From Aurifilum marmelostoma (Eukaryota > Ascomycota > Sordariomycetes > Diaporthales > Cryphonectriaceae), in assembly GCA_027559495.1 (NCBI GenBank), contig JAMXSV010000015.1, positions 868,001 to 932,000 of the forward strand: DNA of 64,000 nt. Direction: 5' to 3'. The notes beneath the pieces were generated by a model. It did not search any database. It saw nothing but the letters and a program-made list of their open reading frames with translations, and had not been told where the DNA came from. The position numbers were made by a program, and so were the translations under genes. Below are positions 36,601 through 49,822 of the stretch, piece after piece; the stretch's first letter is position 1, and the number at the start of each line of letters is the position of its first letter.

Positions 36601-39164
36601 GCAGTAGCAATAGAAGAAAAACTTCTATTAATATTCGATAGCATATTATAAGAGTACTATAAATTTACTAGATTATTTTTAGGAAAGCATAAGGGATTAC
36701 TTTCTATTAGAACCTAATTTGATTATAAAATACCCTTTAAAGAAGGAATAGAATTAAAGTTTTTCCCTATTTATAGACTAGATAAAGCAAGATTTAAGGC
36801 ATTTAGGGAGTACTTAGATAAGAATCTTAAAAGAGGATATATTAGAGAATTATACTCTCTAGCAGAATACCTAATCCTTTTTATACCTAAGAAAAATAGC
36901 AAACTTAGGCTATATATAGACTTTAGATAACTTAATAATATAATAATTAAAGATTATTATTCTCTGCTAAGAAGCGATAAATTATAAGATAGGATGTAAG
37001 GCGTATAATAGTTTACTATACTTGATCTTAAAAAAGGCTACTATTATATACGAATTGCAAAGAGGTATAAATGAAAGATAGCCTTTAGAACTTGCTATAG
37101 ATATTATAAATATTATATTATGCTATTTAGACTAACTAATGCACTAGCTATATTTTAATATATAATTAATTATATCCTCTGCAAATTCTTTAATATTTTT
37201 GCTATTGCTTATCTAAATAATATCCTTATTTATTTAAAGAACCTTAAGATATATAAATAATATATGCAAACTATACTATAGATGCTGCAAGATACTAAGA
37301 TGCTAGTAAAATCTACTAAATATTATTTCTATATTTAGAAAGTAGATTACCTTAGATATACTTTTAAATTAGGCAAGATTTGCATATAGAAAGATAAAAT
37401 TAAGGCAATTAAGAATTAGCCTATATTTAGAAACTTTATAGATATTTAAGTATTTCTTAGATATATTAATTTCTATAGATAATTTATTAAGAATTATAGC
37501 AAGAAAGTTAAGCCCTTTATAGAACTTACTAAAAAAGAAATGCTATTTTGTTAAGCAGAAGGATAATAGCAAGCATTTAATAAAATTAAGGATTTTATAT
37601 TAAAAGACTTGATTTGCGAAGAACTAGACTTTAGCAAGGAACTTGAGTTATATATAGATGCATTAGACTTTGCTATTAAAGCAGAACTTAACTAGTGCAA
37701 TAAAAAAGGATAATTAAGACTAATTGCTAACTTCTTAAAGAAGCTTAATAGACTAGAATTGCAGTATAGAATACTAAATAAGAAACTTATAGCTATTATA
37801 AAAGCATTTAAGAAATAGGAATAATATTTTATTAGCGTAAAATACTAAATTAAAGTATTCTCTAATTATAAAAATCTTATTATATTTACTATAATAAAGA
37901 TACTTAATAGATAATAAGTAAGATAGGCAGAGTATCTATTATAGTTTAATTTTAAAATTATTTATATTTAAGGGAAGGAGAATATTAGAGCAGATGCTCT
38001 TAGTAGAAGGTCTGATTATTAGAATAAGATTATAGAAAAAATTTAAAATATCTTTATAATAAATAGAGAAGGAAATCTTATTAATATATATAGAGAGCTA
38101 AATACTATTCTTAGAATTAGTTAAATAAGCAAGAACTTAGAGAATATAATTCTAGAGGAATAAGATTAATATATCTAGGATATATATAGTGCTCTAGTAT
38201 ATGAATATTAGGGAGTTAGGGCAATCTTAGCATAGATTTTGAGATATTAGAACTTGCTAGGCCTTAAAAAGAGAGTTGAGAATCTTTTACGAAATTATAA
38301 TAATTATAAAAAGAATAAAGCAGAAAAATATAAGCCTTATAAATTGCTTTATTCTCTACTAATACTAAGTTTGGTTTAGCAATTAGCTAGCCTAGACTTT
38401 ATTATTAAGCTACCTCTCTTATAAGAATCCTTAACTAAAATACAATTTAATAGCATTTTAGTAATAGTTTGCAGACTAAGCAAGTACGCTTACTTTCTAT
38501 TATATAAGAAGAGCAGTATAGCAGAAGACCTTGCATATATATTTCTTAGAATAATTGTAGCTAATTATAGCATATTATAGGAAATTATCTTAGATAGGGA
38601 TAGGAAGTTTGCATTAAACTTCTAGACCTTACTTGCAAAGCAGCTTAGAGCAGCTTATAAGATATTAACTGCATTCTATCTATAAATAAATAAATAAATA
38701 GAATATATAAATTAAATTTTGGAATAATATCTATGCTATTATATTAATTATAAATAAGATAATTAGATTAAATTATTGCTATTAGCATAGTTTATATATA
38801 ATAGCGCAGATATAAGTATAATAAAGGTATTGCTATTCTATATAGTATATAAGCATAATCCTATAGCATACTATAAAGCATTGCTAAGAGCAAATGCAGA
38901 AGCAGTAGATAAGAAAGCTTAAAGAATTTAGAAGATTTATAAAGAACTATAGCAAGAACTTGCATTTATTAGGGAATAAATAATAAGATATGCAAATATT
39001 AAAAGAATTAAGGGACTAATCCTTAAGGAGGGAGATAAGGTCTATCTTTTTCGATGAAATATTAAGATAAAGAGATCTAGTAATAAGCTTGATTATAAGA
39101 AGCTTAGTCTATTCAAGATTTTGCAGAAAATCTTACTAGTTAACTATAAACTCGCACTCTCCTA

Positions 39165-39730
39165 TGGGCTGGCTATTAGAGGGAGGGCTCTTGGGAGCTA
39201 AGGCCTTAGCGCCTTAGTCAGCCTCTTTAGTAGCTAGATGCTTAGCCTCGGCCTCTGCCTTCTCCGCCTTTAGACGCTCTAACTTTCCTAGATTCGTTAA
39301 GCCCTAATAAATGGCCTAAGCTATCTTCTCTCTCTATATCTTCTTCTATTAGCAAAGATGCATTAACTTCAGCTTAAGGTCTTTAATTTTATCCTCTAAC
39401 TTTTAATGCTAAGAGGAGATATTAAGAAGCTTAGAAGAGTTAGTTAGTTTAAGGATATTGCATTTAGAATATTAGCAATGCATGCACTTAGTATACTAGG
39501 AAGAATTCTTAGAGGATATCTAATAAAATTTTAAGCTTTAAGTATTATAAAAAGAATAAGGAATTATAATAATAGCTTTAGAAAGAATAATCGAATAAAG
39601 GGACTTCTTTTGCTTTAACTTATTAGAATAAGGATTAAAGGATTTTAATTTCGCAATTCTATTTAATATTCTAATTAGGAAAGCATAATAATATAGCAAG
39701 ATAATAGCAGAAAAACTTATAAGAAAATTA
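39165..39730 (-). pseudogene. Antisense ORF remnant between integrase and 3' LTR of element 1
   Basis: On the minus strand, one frame is readable for about 180 codons if TAG/TAA are taken as mutated CAG/CAA. It shows a short Cys cluster (KCMHCQYSKC), then a long charged helix with QHQKLEDKIKDLKLKLMHL and ERLKAEKAEAEAKHLA, a likely coiled coil. The same frame recurs in element 2 (56395-56970). It resembles, from memory, Cys-cluster/coiled-coil hypothetical proteins common in fungal repeats. Function unknown. Confidence 0.6.
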
Positions 39731-39761
39731 TTAAAGATAATAATCTATAAAAGGAAGATAA

Positions 39762-40293
39762 TATTATAACCTATCTAATATACAGATTATAATAAAAATT
39801 GCAGCATAGCACTAAAGCTATATAGAATAGACTATAGGGAGCTAGGAGTTTAATACTCTAAAATAGAACTAGTATAATAAGATTATATAAGCTAGAATTA
39901 GGGTTATAAAGGTTGCTTAGTTAAAGGAATTAATATTAACTTTATTAACTAGTTAAAGGAATTGGTATTAACTTGGTTAATTAGTCGAAGAATTTGATAT
40001 TAACTCTAGCCTACCCTTGCTAGGAAGGAACTAATACTACTAATAAAGGACTAAAGAATAGGTTATATAAGAGATATATTTGCTACTATTAGATAGATCT
40101 AGTATATAGCTCTTTAGTTATCAATCTAAGTATTACCTCTAATATAAGTAATAGCTTTACTGCTAGTAATATACTATAGAAGACTTTGAAGATTATTTCT
40201 GTATTCTTTGGATTATACTTTAATATTATTCTTGCCTAATATAAACCCTTTGTATACTTATTGTATACCCCGGTTATAGCAGTGCTTATTACA
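39762..40293 (+). repeat. LTR B (3' LTR of element 1)
   Basis: 532 bp, starting TATTATAACC. The last 40 or so bases (TATACCCCGGTTATAGCAGT...TTATTACA) have escaped mutation and show the intact CA-3' terminus. Confidence 0.92.
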
Positions 40294-42829
40294 ATATAGA
40301 AATTAAGTAAATTATTTAAAATTTAATATTAGCTATTATTAAATATACTATTCTAAATATATATAAAATTGCTTATATAGGTTTAATATCTCTGCTCTAG
40401 GCAGATGCTAGCTAATAGATCTATAGTATTGCCTAACTAATTATTTCTAATATAACTTCCTCTAGCTTAATATTAGCAAGTATAGCTTTTGCTTACTATA
40501 TATGCAATATTTAGCAAAGCGCTAGAGAAAATAGCATTCTTGCAAGTAAGATAGTTAGGCAATAACTTAAGCTTAGTAGACTTTATAGATTAAAGTGCAA
40601 TATAAAAAGACTATATCTATTGCAGCATAGCTAAAAGATATAATTAATTCTAGCTAATTTATTTTAGATAATAATAGATTAGACTTATATATTTAGTATT
40701 ATTAGATAAAGTAAGCATATAACTTAAATATTATTTAATCTTTAGCTAAAATAGTATAGTAAATACTTATTATAATGCAATTATAAATAGGAACTTATTA
40801 AACTTTTCTTAAGCAATTCCTCCTATATAATGTTCAAATCTTATTCTAAATATAGCTATAGAATGGCTAGCAAGAGTAGAATTCTAATAATACTAAGTTA
40901 GCAGTTAATAGAGATATAAAATAGTTGCTAAATTGCTTTATTCTATTCTATCTTAGAAAAAGCTTAATTTTAGTTGCTTTTCTTGCAAGCTATATATAAT
41001 TTAAATATAATTATTATTATATAAGCAAGCGGTATTAGTAGAGGATTAGGAAGATACTCCTAGTTTAGTTTATTATAGATTTAGCTTGCTATATTATCTA
41101 AGTTAAAATAGCTAAGTATCTATCTCTAAGAGATGCTAGCATTATGCCTAAATAATTTAAAGCATTTATATTATATTAGTCTAAATAATATGCAATTTCT
41201 TATCCTAAGTATAGAGAACTATAGTCTTCTCTTGCATAATTTATATTAATTGCTTTCTCTTATCCAATATAACCTTAATATTCGCTATTGCTATCCCCTT
41301 ATAAACTAATTTTCTCTTAGCTCCTAGCTAGGAAGAAGCTTATACTAGCTTATTATCTAGCTCTCTTTTTTCTCTTACTACTAATTAATAGCAATATATA
41401 GTTCTAACTATTTCTATCTTTTGCTATAAATATCTAAGATTATAATTTTATAGCAAGTTATTATTCTTTAATCTATTTTAATAGGATATTATATAATTAG
41501 AGCTTGCTTTTATTAGATACTAAAGCGCTAGAAAGCTAAGCATTACTATATGCTTTATTTGCATTATACTAATATTAGATTTTCTTAACTCTTCTTTTAG
41601 TCTTTTTATACTCTTTTCGAAATTTATTATAAAGTATAAGATAATAATGCTAAAATTTAATCTAAATGCTTTATTAGCTCTATATACTCTATTATAAGAG
41701 AGTATTACTTAATCTAAACTTTTATTAATACTTATAAATTTTATTCTTATATATATTAAATTATTTATTGCTTTTATATGCCCGGATATATAACTGCTAT
41801 AAGCAAAATGCCTGCTAATTATATAACTATTTGCAAAGAAACTCCTCTCCTATCCCTCCCTTAGTAAAAAGCTACTAGTCTATTATCGGTTAATATTTAT
41901 TAGAGGGATTTTGCAAAGGGAAAATATAGTAAGGCAGGGAGCAAGAAGGATAGCTATTATATTCGAATTCCTTATATACTTATAATTTAAGCCTAAGTAA
42001 TTCTTTATGCTCTTTTTCTTTATTAGGCAGTAGCATTATATATCTATATAGATTTAAAGTTAGCATATATATAAGAATATAGAAACTAATATAAATAGAC
42101 TCTAATTTTAATTATAGCTTATTCGCATTAAAATCAGCATTTAATATTTGCTACTAGCTGCTTAGTTATTATCTACTAGCACTATAGCATTAGCTAGTTC
42201 TTCTACTAAATAAGATAGCTTATGCAAATACTTATACTCTGCTTTTCTAAAAACTATAATCTAATTAGAATTAGTAAGCTTATTAATACTTAGGACTAAG
42301 ATAATTCTATTGCAATCTAATGTATAGGATTAGTAATTATCTGCCCCTAATTTATATAGGGCTATATATATTCTATTGCTATAGTTTATGCATATAGCTT
42401 GCTAAGCTAATTTATTAAGAGATAATTTAATTAAAGTGCTTATAAGAGAGTTTATAGTATAAAGGCAAATATATATTAATATTGCATATATCTAGCTGCA
42501 TTATAGTAGTTTTATTAAAGTTTTAATAGTAATAAATTAAAGAGTAGAAGCTAAGAGACTTAGCATATAGTATAGAGTATACTATATAATTATCTAAGCA
42601 GTTCTTAGTTAGTAGTAAGTATGCTAAATCTCCTTAATCTTTAAATAGCTTATATAAAAGAATCTTTCTGCTCTGCATTTTCTATATAATATATAAAAAT
42701 ATCTTTGCACTTATAATCTTCTTGCTTATTATTATCTCTTTTATTAGCTATATTTTATTATATCTTAATACTAGCATCTTTATACTATACTTACCTAATA
42801 ATATATTTAACTCTAATCTTTTTGCAATG

Positions 42830-44560
42830 CTAACTCTATACTACTTTATTAAATTAATGCATACTTTTTTAAAGATGCTTAAGAATTTGAAGTAGTTAAT
42901 AGCTGCTATTAAGAATGCTAGTAATAAGCCTAATTGCAAAAGCATACCTGCTAAAAATGCAGATAAACTTAGCAATACTAAGAACTGCCTAGTTTTATCT
43001 TTTAATAGAATACTATTACTTAAAAATCTAGAGAAAGGATTATAATTTAGTATAAAGCCTAATATAAGCTATATTCTTTTAGGAATTGCTAGAAAAAGTA
43101 ATGCAATTAGTAGCAACTATATAAGTCTATAGCTATTATATATACCTAGCTTCTACTAACCTGCAATTAGTATACTATCTCTATAGATAAAAATCTCTTT
43201 ATCTAGTTGCATAATTTCTTATTATTTAATATTATAGTTAGTTATTATAATTAGAAGAGAATAAAGAAATAGAAAAAAGAGATATAGATTATAGCATATA
43301 AGCCTAGCAATGCTAATAATAATATATTAAAACTAATAATAATTCTCTATAGGAAGCTCTAAATAGGTATTAAGTTTCTAAACTATAGGGCGCCTTCTTC
43401 TTCTTATTTCTAAAACTTATAAGTATTTATTTAGAAGTGCTTAAATAATTAAAAATAAAAGGAAATTAATAAAGAAGTCTCTCCTAAGATAAGAGGATTT
43501 GCTTTGTATAGCATATATATAACTTAAGCCTTTACTAAAGCTTAAACTTTATACTAGAATCTAATTTACTATAATGCTAAATAGATTAAAGCAAGATTAT
43601 ATAGCTAGATTTATAAGTTTATTCGAGCTTAAAATAGAGAGATTATTACTACTAAGATATTCTCTTCTAATCTTAGAAAAAAACCGCAAAAGAAAGACTA
43701 GAATTAATAAGAGCTTATAGTATAATAAGAGCATGCTATTATAAAGTATTATATCTATATATATATGCTTTTATATCTATATAAGTTATATAATAAAATT
43801 AATACTTCTATAGCAAAATATTATTTTAATATTTAACTTTTAGTTAATATCTTAGCCTATAATTATTATATAATACTATTTTCTTAAGTATATTAATAAT
43901 TCGAATATTACTAAGAAGTTTGAATATATTATTGCTTTTAGTTAGGTACTTAATAGCCTTATCTGCCTTTATAAAGCAAAGGTAGTCTATTAGGATCTAA
44001 AACTAGAGAACCTACTTATTTAGAGAAACTTATTCAAAATTGTTATTACTAATTTCAGCTTTATAAAAGTCGCAAAGGATATTATTCTAAAGATGCTTTA
44101 TAGCATGCTTAAGTATATAGCTTCTAAAATTATATCGAATTTTAGTTATAGCCTTTTAGTTAATATTTAGTTGCTTAGCATTATTGCGCTAGAGTAGCTA
44201 TATAATATTCCAGAATCTATTCCTTTAGCAGGCAATATAAGGGACTTATTGCTAGATAGCTAAGTCTGCAATTAGATAAGCTATTTTCTAGCTATACTAA
44301 AGGAGCAGGAAAATGCTAATATAGTTATAGCTATTCTAAATTATATAATAAAGGTTAATGCTTGCAAGAGAGAGATAGTATAATAGTGCTTAATTAAGGA
44401 TATAGAGAATAGTTTGCTTAATAGAGATATAGTTACTAGCCTTATTATATATATAGAATGCCTAAGCAGTTATTTCCTCTTTGCTAAAAGGAAATTAAGG
44501 ACTCTAAATATAAGATTAGGAACTTAAATAAATATATTATTAGTATTATTAAATAGTAAT
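42830..44560 (+). pseudogene. RIP-destroyed Ser/Thr protein kinase gene, possibly FHA-kinase
   Basis: One frame from about 43800 to 44520 reads as the C-lobe of a eukaryotic protein kinase once C-to-T/G-to-A changes are allowed for. The catalytic loop VVY*DLKLENLL (from VVHRDLKxEN) is at 43982-44020. ITNFSF (from ITDFGF) has its DFG triplet at 44051-44059. ASK (from APE) is at 44120-44128. NI*LLSIIALE (from DIWSLGIIALE) begins at 44162. Spacing between these motifs is normal for a kinase. Upstream, around 43030-43170, a segment with a Phe-Ser-Ile-Lys-Pro...LLGIARKSNAISSN pattern could be a worn FHA domain, less certainly. All key residues are lost and stops abound, so the gene is dead. It is not part of any recognised transposon here. 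Confidence 0.72.
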
Positions 44561-45435
44561 GTATTTAAGTTTATAATTATTCTATAAAGAGATAATTATT
44601 AGAGCAATTATCGAGTTAGTATTTTAGCATATACTATAAATTAAACTTATAATTAATTTTATTCTTTTTAATCTTCTTAATAAAATTAGGCTATAATCTA
44701 TTTTAAGCGCAAGAAAGCAAACTCTATTTATAAATATATTATACTAGCCTAATTATAGTATAGTATTAGCTATTTATAATCCTATAACTAATTTATAAGA
44801 ACCTCTTTAAATTTTAATTTATATAATAAGAGTAATATGCTTTTTAAAATAAATTACTGCTTATAGAAAAAAGCATTTTAATTTATTAGGTCTAGTATAA
44901 GTGCTAAGATAATAGCCTATATATTTAAATATCTTTTTATATTTTAATTAATATTCTTACTATTAATTAAAATTTCTTTCTTTAAAGTATCTATATAGGG
45001 CAAATTAAATCTTATATAATCTAGTTAAATATATATAAATTTCTTAAATCTTATTAAATTATTAATATAAGTATATATAAAGCAATAAAGAAAGATAATC
45101 TATTAAGATTTTTTACTTTATAAGTATCTTTAAATTTAAAAACTATATAGCTTTTAATTAAGAAAGATTTTAAGCTTCTAATAAATTAAGCTTTCTTTTC
45201 TTTATATTCCGAAGTTAGGATTATTGCAAATTATAGTTTTCTGCTATAATAAAGCAGCAGTAACTTAATGCTAAAATACCTTTTGCCTGCTATAAGAAAA
45301 AAAGATTAATCCTTTTACTTTTTCCCTAAGAGGCAGCCTAGCTAAGTGCATTCTATATAGGTCTAATTTAAAGTAAATATCCCTTAGTTGCTTTCTATTA
45401 TATTTATAGGGAGGCAGCAGTAATAATCCTAGCAA

Positions 45436-46035
45436 AATAGATACCTAAGAGCCTTCTGCCTAAGAGCTTCTTGCTTAAGAGCTTCCTGCCTGAGAGCCTC
45501 CTGCCTAAGAGCCTCCTGCCTAAGAGCTTCCTGCTTAAAAGCTTCCTGCCTAAGAGCCTCCTGCCTAAGAGCTTCCTGCTTAAGAGCTTCCTGCTTAAGA
45601 GCCTCCTGCCTAAGAGCCTTCTGCCTAAGAGCCTCTTGCCTGAGAGCCTCCTGCCTAAGAGCCTCTTGCCTAAGAGCTTCCTGCTTAAGAGCTTTCTGCC
45701 TAAGAGCCTTCTATCTAAGAGCCTTCTGCCTAAGAGCTTCCTGCCTAAGAGCTTCCTGCCTAAGAGCTTCTTGCCTAAGAGCCTCCTGCTTAAGAGCTTC
45801 TTGCCTAAGAGCTTTCTGCTTAAAAGCCTCCTGCCTAAAAGCCTCCTATCTAAGCAACTTCTTCTTAAAAGCCTTCTATCTAAGCAACTTCTTCCTAAGA
45901 GCCTCCTATTTAAATGCCTGCTATCTAAGGAACTACTATCTAAGGGCCTCCTATCTAAGGAATACCTTAAGGGCCTTCTGCCTAAGGGCCTTCTGCCTAA
46001 AAACCTCTTACTTAAGAAACTTCCTAAAGAACTCT
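45436..46035 (+). repeat. 15-bp minisatellite, about 40 tandem units
   Basis: Units of the type GCCTCCTGCCTAAGA follow each other in exact 15-bp register from about 45436, degenerating after 45900 with a small phase change near 45960. Because the unit is a multiple of three, one frame stays open for 189 codons (45471-46040) as a Leu-Leu-Pro-Lys-Ser repeat. The frame needs a non-ATG start and is probably not a gene. The array is far more GC-rich than its surroundings. Confidence 0.9.
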
Positions 46036-46466
46036 TTTAAAAGCCTTTTCTGCTTATTCTATTTTATAGATAAGCTTTATTAGTAGTAGATTAGCTATTT
46101 TAATAGTTAGTAATTAGTACTATAAAGAAGAAAAAAAAAGAAAAAGAAAAAGAAAAAGAAAAGTACTACTTTTCTAATTATATAACTTTTTAATTATTGC
46201 TTTATAGTTCTTAAGCTAGGCCTAGAAGAGCGCCTAGTTATCTAATTTAGATTAAGAACTAGATAGTTATATAAGATTACTATTATAAATAGAATAGTAA
46301 AGTTTTAAATTATTTATAATAAAGTTCTCTTTGCTATTTTTCTAAATATACTAAAGAACTTATATAGCTAACTTCTTAGCTTCTATATACTTTATTTTAA
46401 TTTATAATAATTTATTAAAGATATTATAAATATTAGTCTTAGCCTAATTATTTATTACTAAAGCTT

Positions 46467-46471
<5 letters not shown>

Positions 46472-46521
<50 letters not shown>
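46472..46521. repeat. (TA)n microsatellite
   Basis: About 25 uninterrupted TA units, visible directly. Confidence 0.95.
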
Positions 46522-46526
<5 letters not shown>

Positions 46527-49500
46527 ATAATATTTCTATAATAAAGGAAAATATTACTAAAAATAGACTCTTTTAATTAAAGATAATTAAAGTTCTTTAT
46601 TTTAATTTTTTTAAGTTAAATTTAGAAAATCTAAGATAAGGCTTAAGTTATACTAAAGGTTTTTATACTTTATTAGATCCCGAAATCGATACTTGCATAG
46701 CTATAGCTGCCTTTTTTATTTGAATTTTCTATAATGCATAACTATAAGCTAAGGCTATTCTTATCTCTTATTATCTCTAAATAGAAGCGCACTATATATA
46801 TTTTTAACTCTTTCTAGATAATTTCTTAATGCTTTCTAATCTAGGCTTCTAAAGCTATAGCTATCTTTCTAGGCAGAAAACTACTATAATAAATATTATT
46901 AAAATTCTAGCTATTCTTCCTTAATTGCAATAAGCGCTAATCCTTATTCTCTATCTACTAATTATATTGCCCTTATCTTTTTTCTCTTTATAAATTAAAG
47001 GAAAATTAATTAATCTAGTAGAAAAGTAAATTAATAATCTTAATAAAAATATAATATTCTTAACTTTTAAGCAAGTTAAGAGCAATCTAGACTTATTGCT
47101 ATAATTTATATTAGGATTAGCAAAGGCCTAGAATAATAAGCATTATATAAATTAAATCTTTATTATCAAAGATATATTTTCATCTATATTACGCCTTATA
47201 CTAGGTATAAATAAAGCTATTAGAGTCTATAATAGATATAAAATATAATAATTTCTGCTAATACTTTGCATTATCTAACTATATATACTTTAAAGATATA
47301 TATATCCCTTTAATAGAGCAATTGCTGCTATTAATAATACTAATAATAAAAGAGGCTATATTTCTTATAAGAAATCTTGCATAGTATAGTTAAATAATCC
47401 TAAAAAGGATAAAAAGAAAAGCATATTTTAAATAAGAAATAAATATAAGCATATAATGCTATATAATATTAGCTTTAAATAGAAATAAGGCATAATCTTA
47501 ATAAATATTAGATATACTAATATAATATTATTTTTATAATAATTTTCTAAATATAGATATAAGCTATGCCTTTATCTTAATATAATATATCTCTTATATA
47601 CTTAAATAAATAATGCTTTAATATTATATATTTATTTTTATATATTTTTACTTATTTTTATAAAATTATTTAAAAATATATAGAATACTAATTTCCTAAT
47701 CTTATTTAAATATACTATCTAAACTTAACTAAATACTCTCCTGCTTTTCTCTTGCTTAATAATATAATAGCTATAGAATCTTAGTAAGGAATTTTGTAAA
47801 TATAGCTATTTCTCTGCAAAGGCATTAAATTAAGTCTAGAATTTAGGTTATTTGCATTCCTATTTGCTATACTTATACTTATAGCTAATATGCATTGCTT
47901 TTTAGCTATGCTAATATTTTCTCTATACAAATAAGATGCGCATTTATATTATATAAGATATTCTTATTTTAGCTTTTATAAGGGGCTATAATCTCTCTAA
48001 GCTATATACTAAAGTTAGCTTTTTTAGATAGTAAAACTAACTAAGAAGTAGTATTTATACTTATAAAATTAAAGTTATAGTTTATAAAAAAGTTATTTAG
48101 GATTATTATATTTATAAGTAGAAAATCTTCTTAATTAATTATATTTATTATAAAGAAAGGGATTTTAGCTTTAATATCTTTTAATTAGGTCTTAAAAAGA
48201 TAGAAAATACTATATTTTATTATTATTTTATTTGCAGTAATCTCTTTTTCTCTTAATTAAAATTTAGATATTCTAGTTTTAAGCGCATTATTTAGCTATA
48301 TATAGCTATCTTGCAGAATTAAAGCAATTTCTATATCTAGCTCTACTAAACTAGCATCTACTAATCTAAAAATATTCTCTATTTTTAAAGTCTCTATACT
48401 ATTATTAGCTATTAGCGCTATTTAAATCTCTAATAGCTTAAATAATATCTAAGCCTATCTATAATATAGTCTAGAGGGGGGGAAAAAAGGGCAGCAAGGA
48501 AGCTATACTACTATTAACTATTAGCTATATAATATAGCTAAGCTAGCAAGATAAGTCCTTAATCAAAAAGTTTACTAAGTATAATATCCTTAATTCTATT
48601 TCCTTTTCAAAATTTCCTTTCTGCTATAGCACTATTCCTCTGCTATATAGTTAATGCGCAAGCTTAACTAATTAGGGGCATTTATATAACTGCATTCCCT
48701 TTTTAAGAACTAGCTCTTATAGCTATTATAGGCTCTAATAGCTTTGCAAGCATTTAAATAACTCTTAATAAATAAAAGTCTAGGCAATATCTTTAGCAGT
48801 CTTAATTTATTAATACTATTACTTTCCTATTATTTAGCTTAGGCATAACTAAACTAATAGCGCAGCCTCCTTTTAATATGCTAATAGTATAGCAATATAT
48901 CTATATTAATATATAGCTAAACCTATTTATTTAACTTTGCATAATTCTGCAGCTATTAGAATTAAAGGCATTTATAATTTAATATCTTATATAGCCTTAA
49001 ATGCTCCTAGCAGATAACTACTATTTAGAATAGATTTAGTATTTAGAGCTAATAGCACTAGTATCTCCTTCTTTTGCTGCAAGCAGTAGGAAGATCTACT
49101 ATAAGACTACTAATTATATAGTTAAGAATAATTTAGAGCTATCTATTAAAGAATAATATAATAGAAAATGGAAAGATAGGGGTAGAGGCTAGGAAAAAGC
49201 TCTCTGCAAGCTATAGATAAAGACTAATATATAAAGCTATAGTAATATATAAAGGAGATAGGCATTATAATTATTAAGCTATAAATAAATAAGAAGTAAT
49301 AACTAATTTATATTAAGAAATAAATAAAGTATAGAATATTATTTATATTTTATATATTTAGTAATATGCCTATATTATAAAAACTAGTAGCTTATAATTA
49401 GCAATTAACTGCTAAACTATATAGGATTATCCTTATATAGCAATTGCTTTATATGCTTTAATTCTATTAATAGAGTTTAGATTCTAAATGCCTACTGCCT

Positions 49501-49822
49501 ATTGCAGAGTATATACTAGCAGCTAAATATAGTTAGAAAGTAGTGCTATTATTTTAATTAATAACTAAAAGTAATTTTCTTTAGATAGGAATATAAGAGA
49601 ACTATATTTAACCCTTTTTATATAAATAATCCTAGAAAATAAGAAAAAGAGGGCTAGTATATAAGAATATTGCATAATAGAGTAAAGAGAACCGAATTAA
49701 AGTTTATTATATTTCTATTAATTGCAATAGCAAAATTATTTAAGGATTTATAGGCATAAGGGCCTTACTAGCAGAAAAGTTTAGCTATAATTCAGACTTA
49801 GGAAGCTTTATATTATCTATAT

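Larger units (their letters stand above)
33104..40293 (+). mobile_element. Complete Ty3/gypsy LTR retrotransposon (element 1), RIP-inactivated and chromodomain-deleted
   Basis: Two LTRs of 532 bp (33104-33635 and 39762-40293) bound 6.1 kb of internal sequence, flanked by a 5-bp target duplication ATATA (33099-33103 and 40294-40298). A purine-rich tract lies just before the 3' LTR. Reading through stops, the order is Gag (about 33780-34640, with a decayed CCHC knuckle), protease (LLDSS motif near 35875), reverse transcriptase (LDLKKGYYYIRI; YLNN at 37210-37221 where YxDD is expected), RNase H and integrase (about 38270-39150). Protease-RT-RNaseH-IN order defines Ty3/gypsy. Every frame is full of TAA/TAG, so it cannot encode proteins. 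Compared with element 2, 505 bp carrying the chromodomain are missing near 39166. Confidence 0.93.
40294..49822. other. AT-rich interval between element groups
   Basis: 9.5 kb with no LTR. It contains a protein-kinase gene relic, a 15-bp minisatellite, an AG-rich run (46125-46163) and a TA run. The rest (40.3-42.8, 46.6-49.8 kb) is RIP-worn sequence that I cannot assign. One plus-strand frame around 48620-49090 has fewer stops than its surroundings and may be another relic. Confidence 0.4.

Noticed and set aside
40700..42600. Apparent long coding fossil between the element groups
   Set aside because: The protein-like reading needed undetected frame changes; in a single frame it dissolves into stops with no motif.
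45471..46040. 189-codon Leu-Leu-Pro-Lys-Ser repeat protein
   Set aside because: The open frame follows from a 15-bp tandem unit, which is divisible by three. There is no ATG start, no homology and no promoter, and the other frames of the array are similarly repetitive.
48620..49090. Possible second coding fossil on the plus strand
   Set aside because: The frame has relatively few stops, but no domain was recognised. With TAA/TAG everywhere this is not enough evidence.
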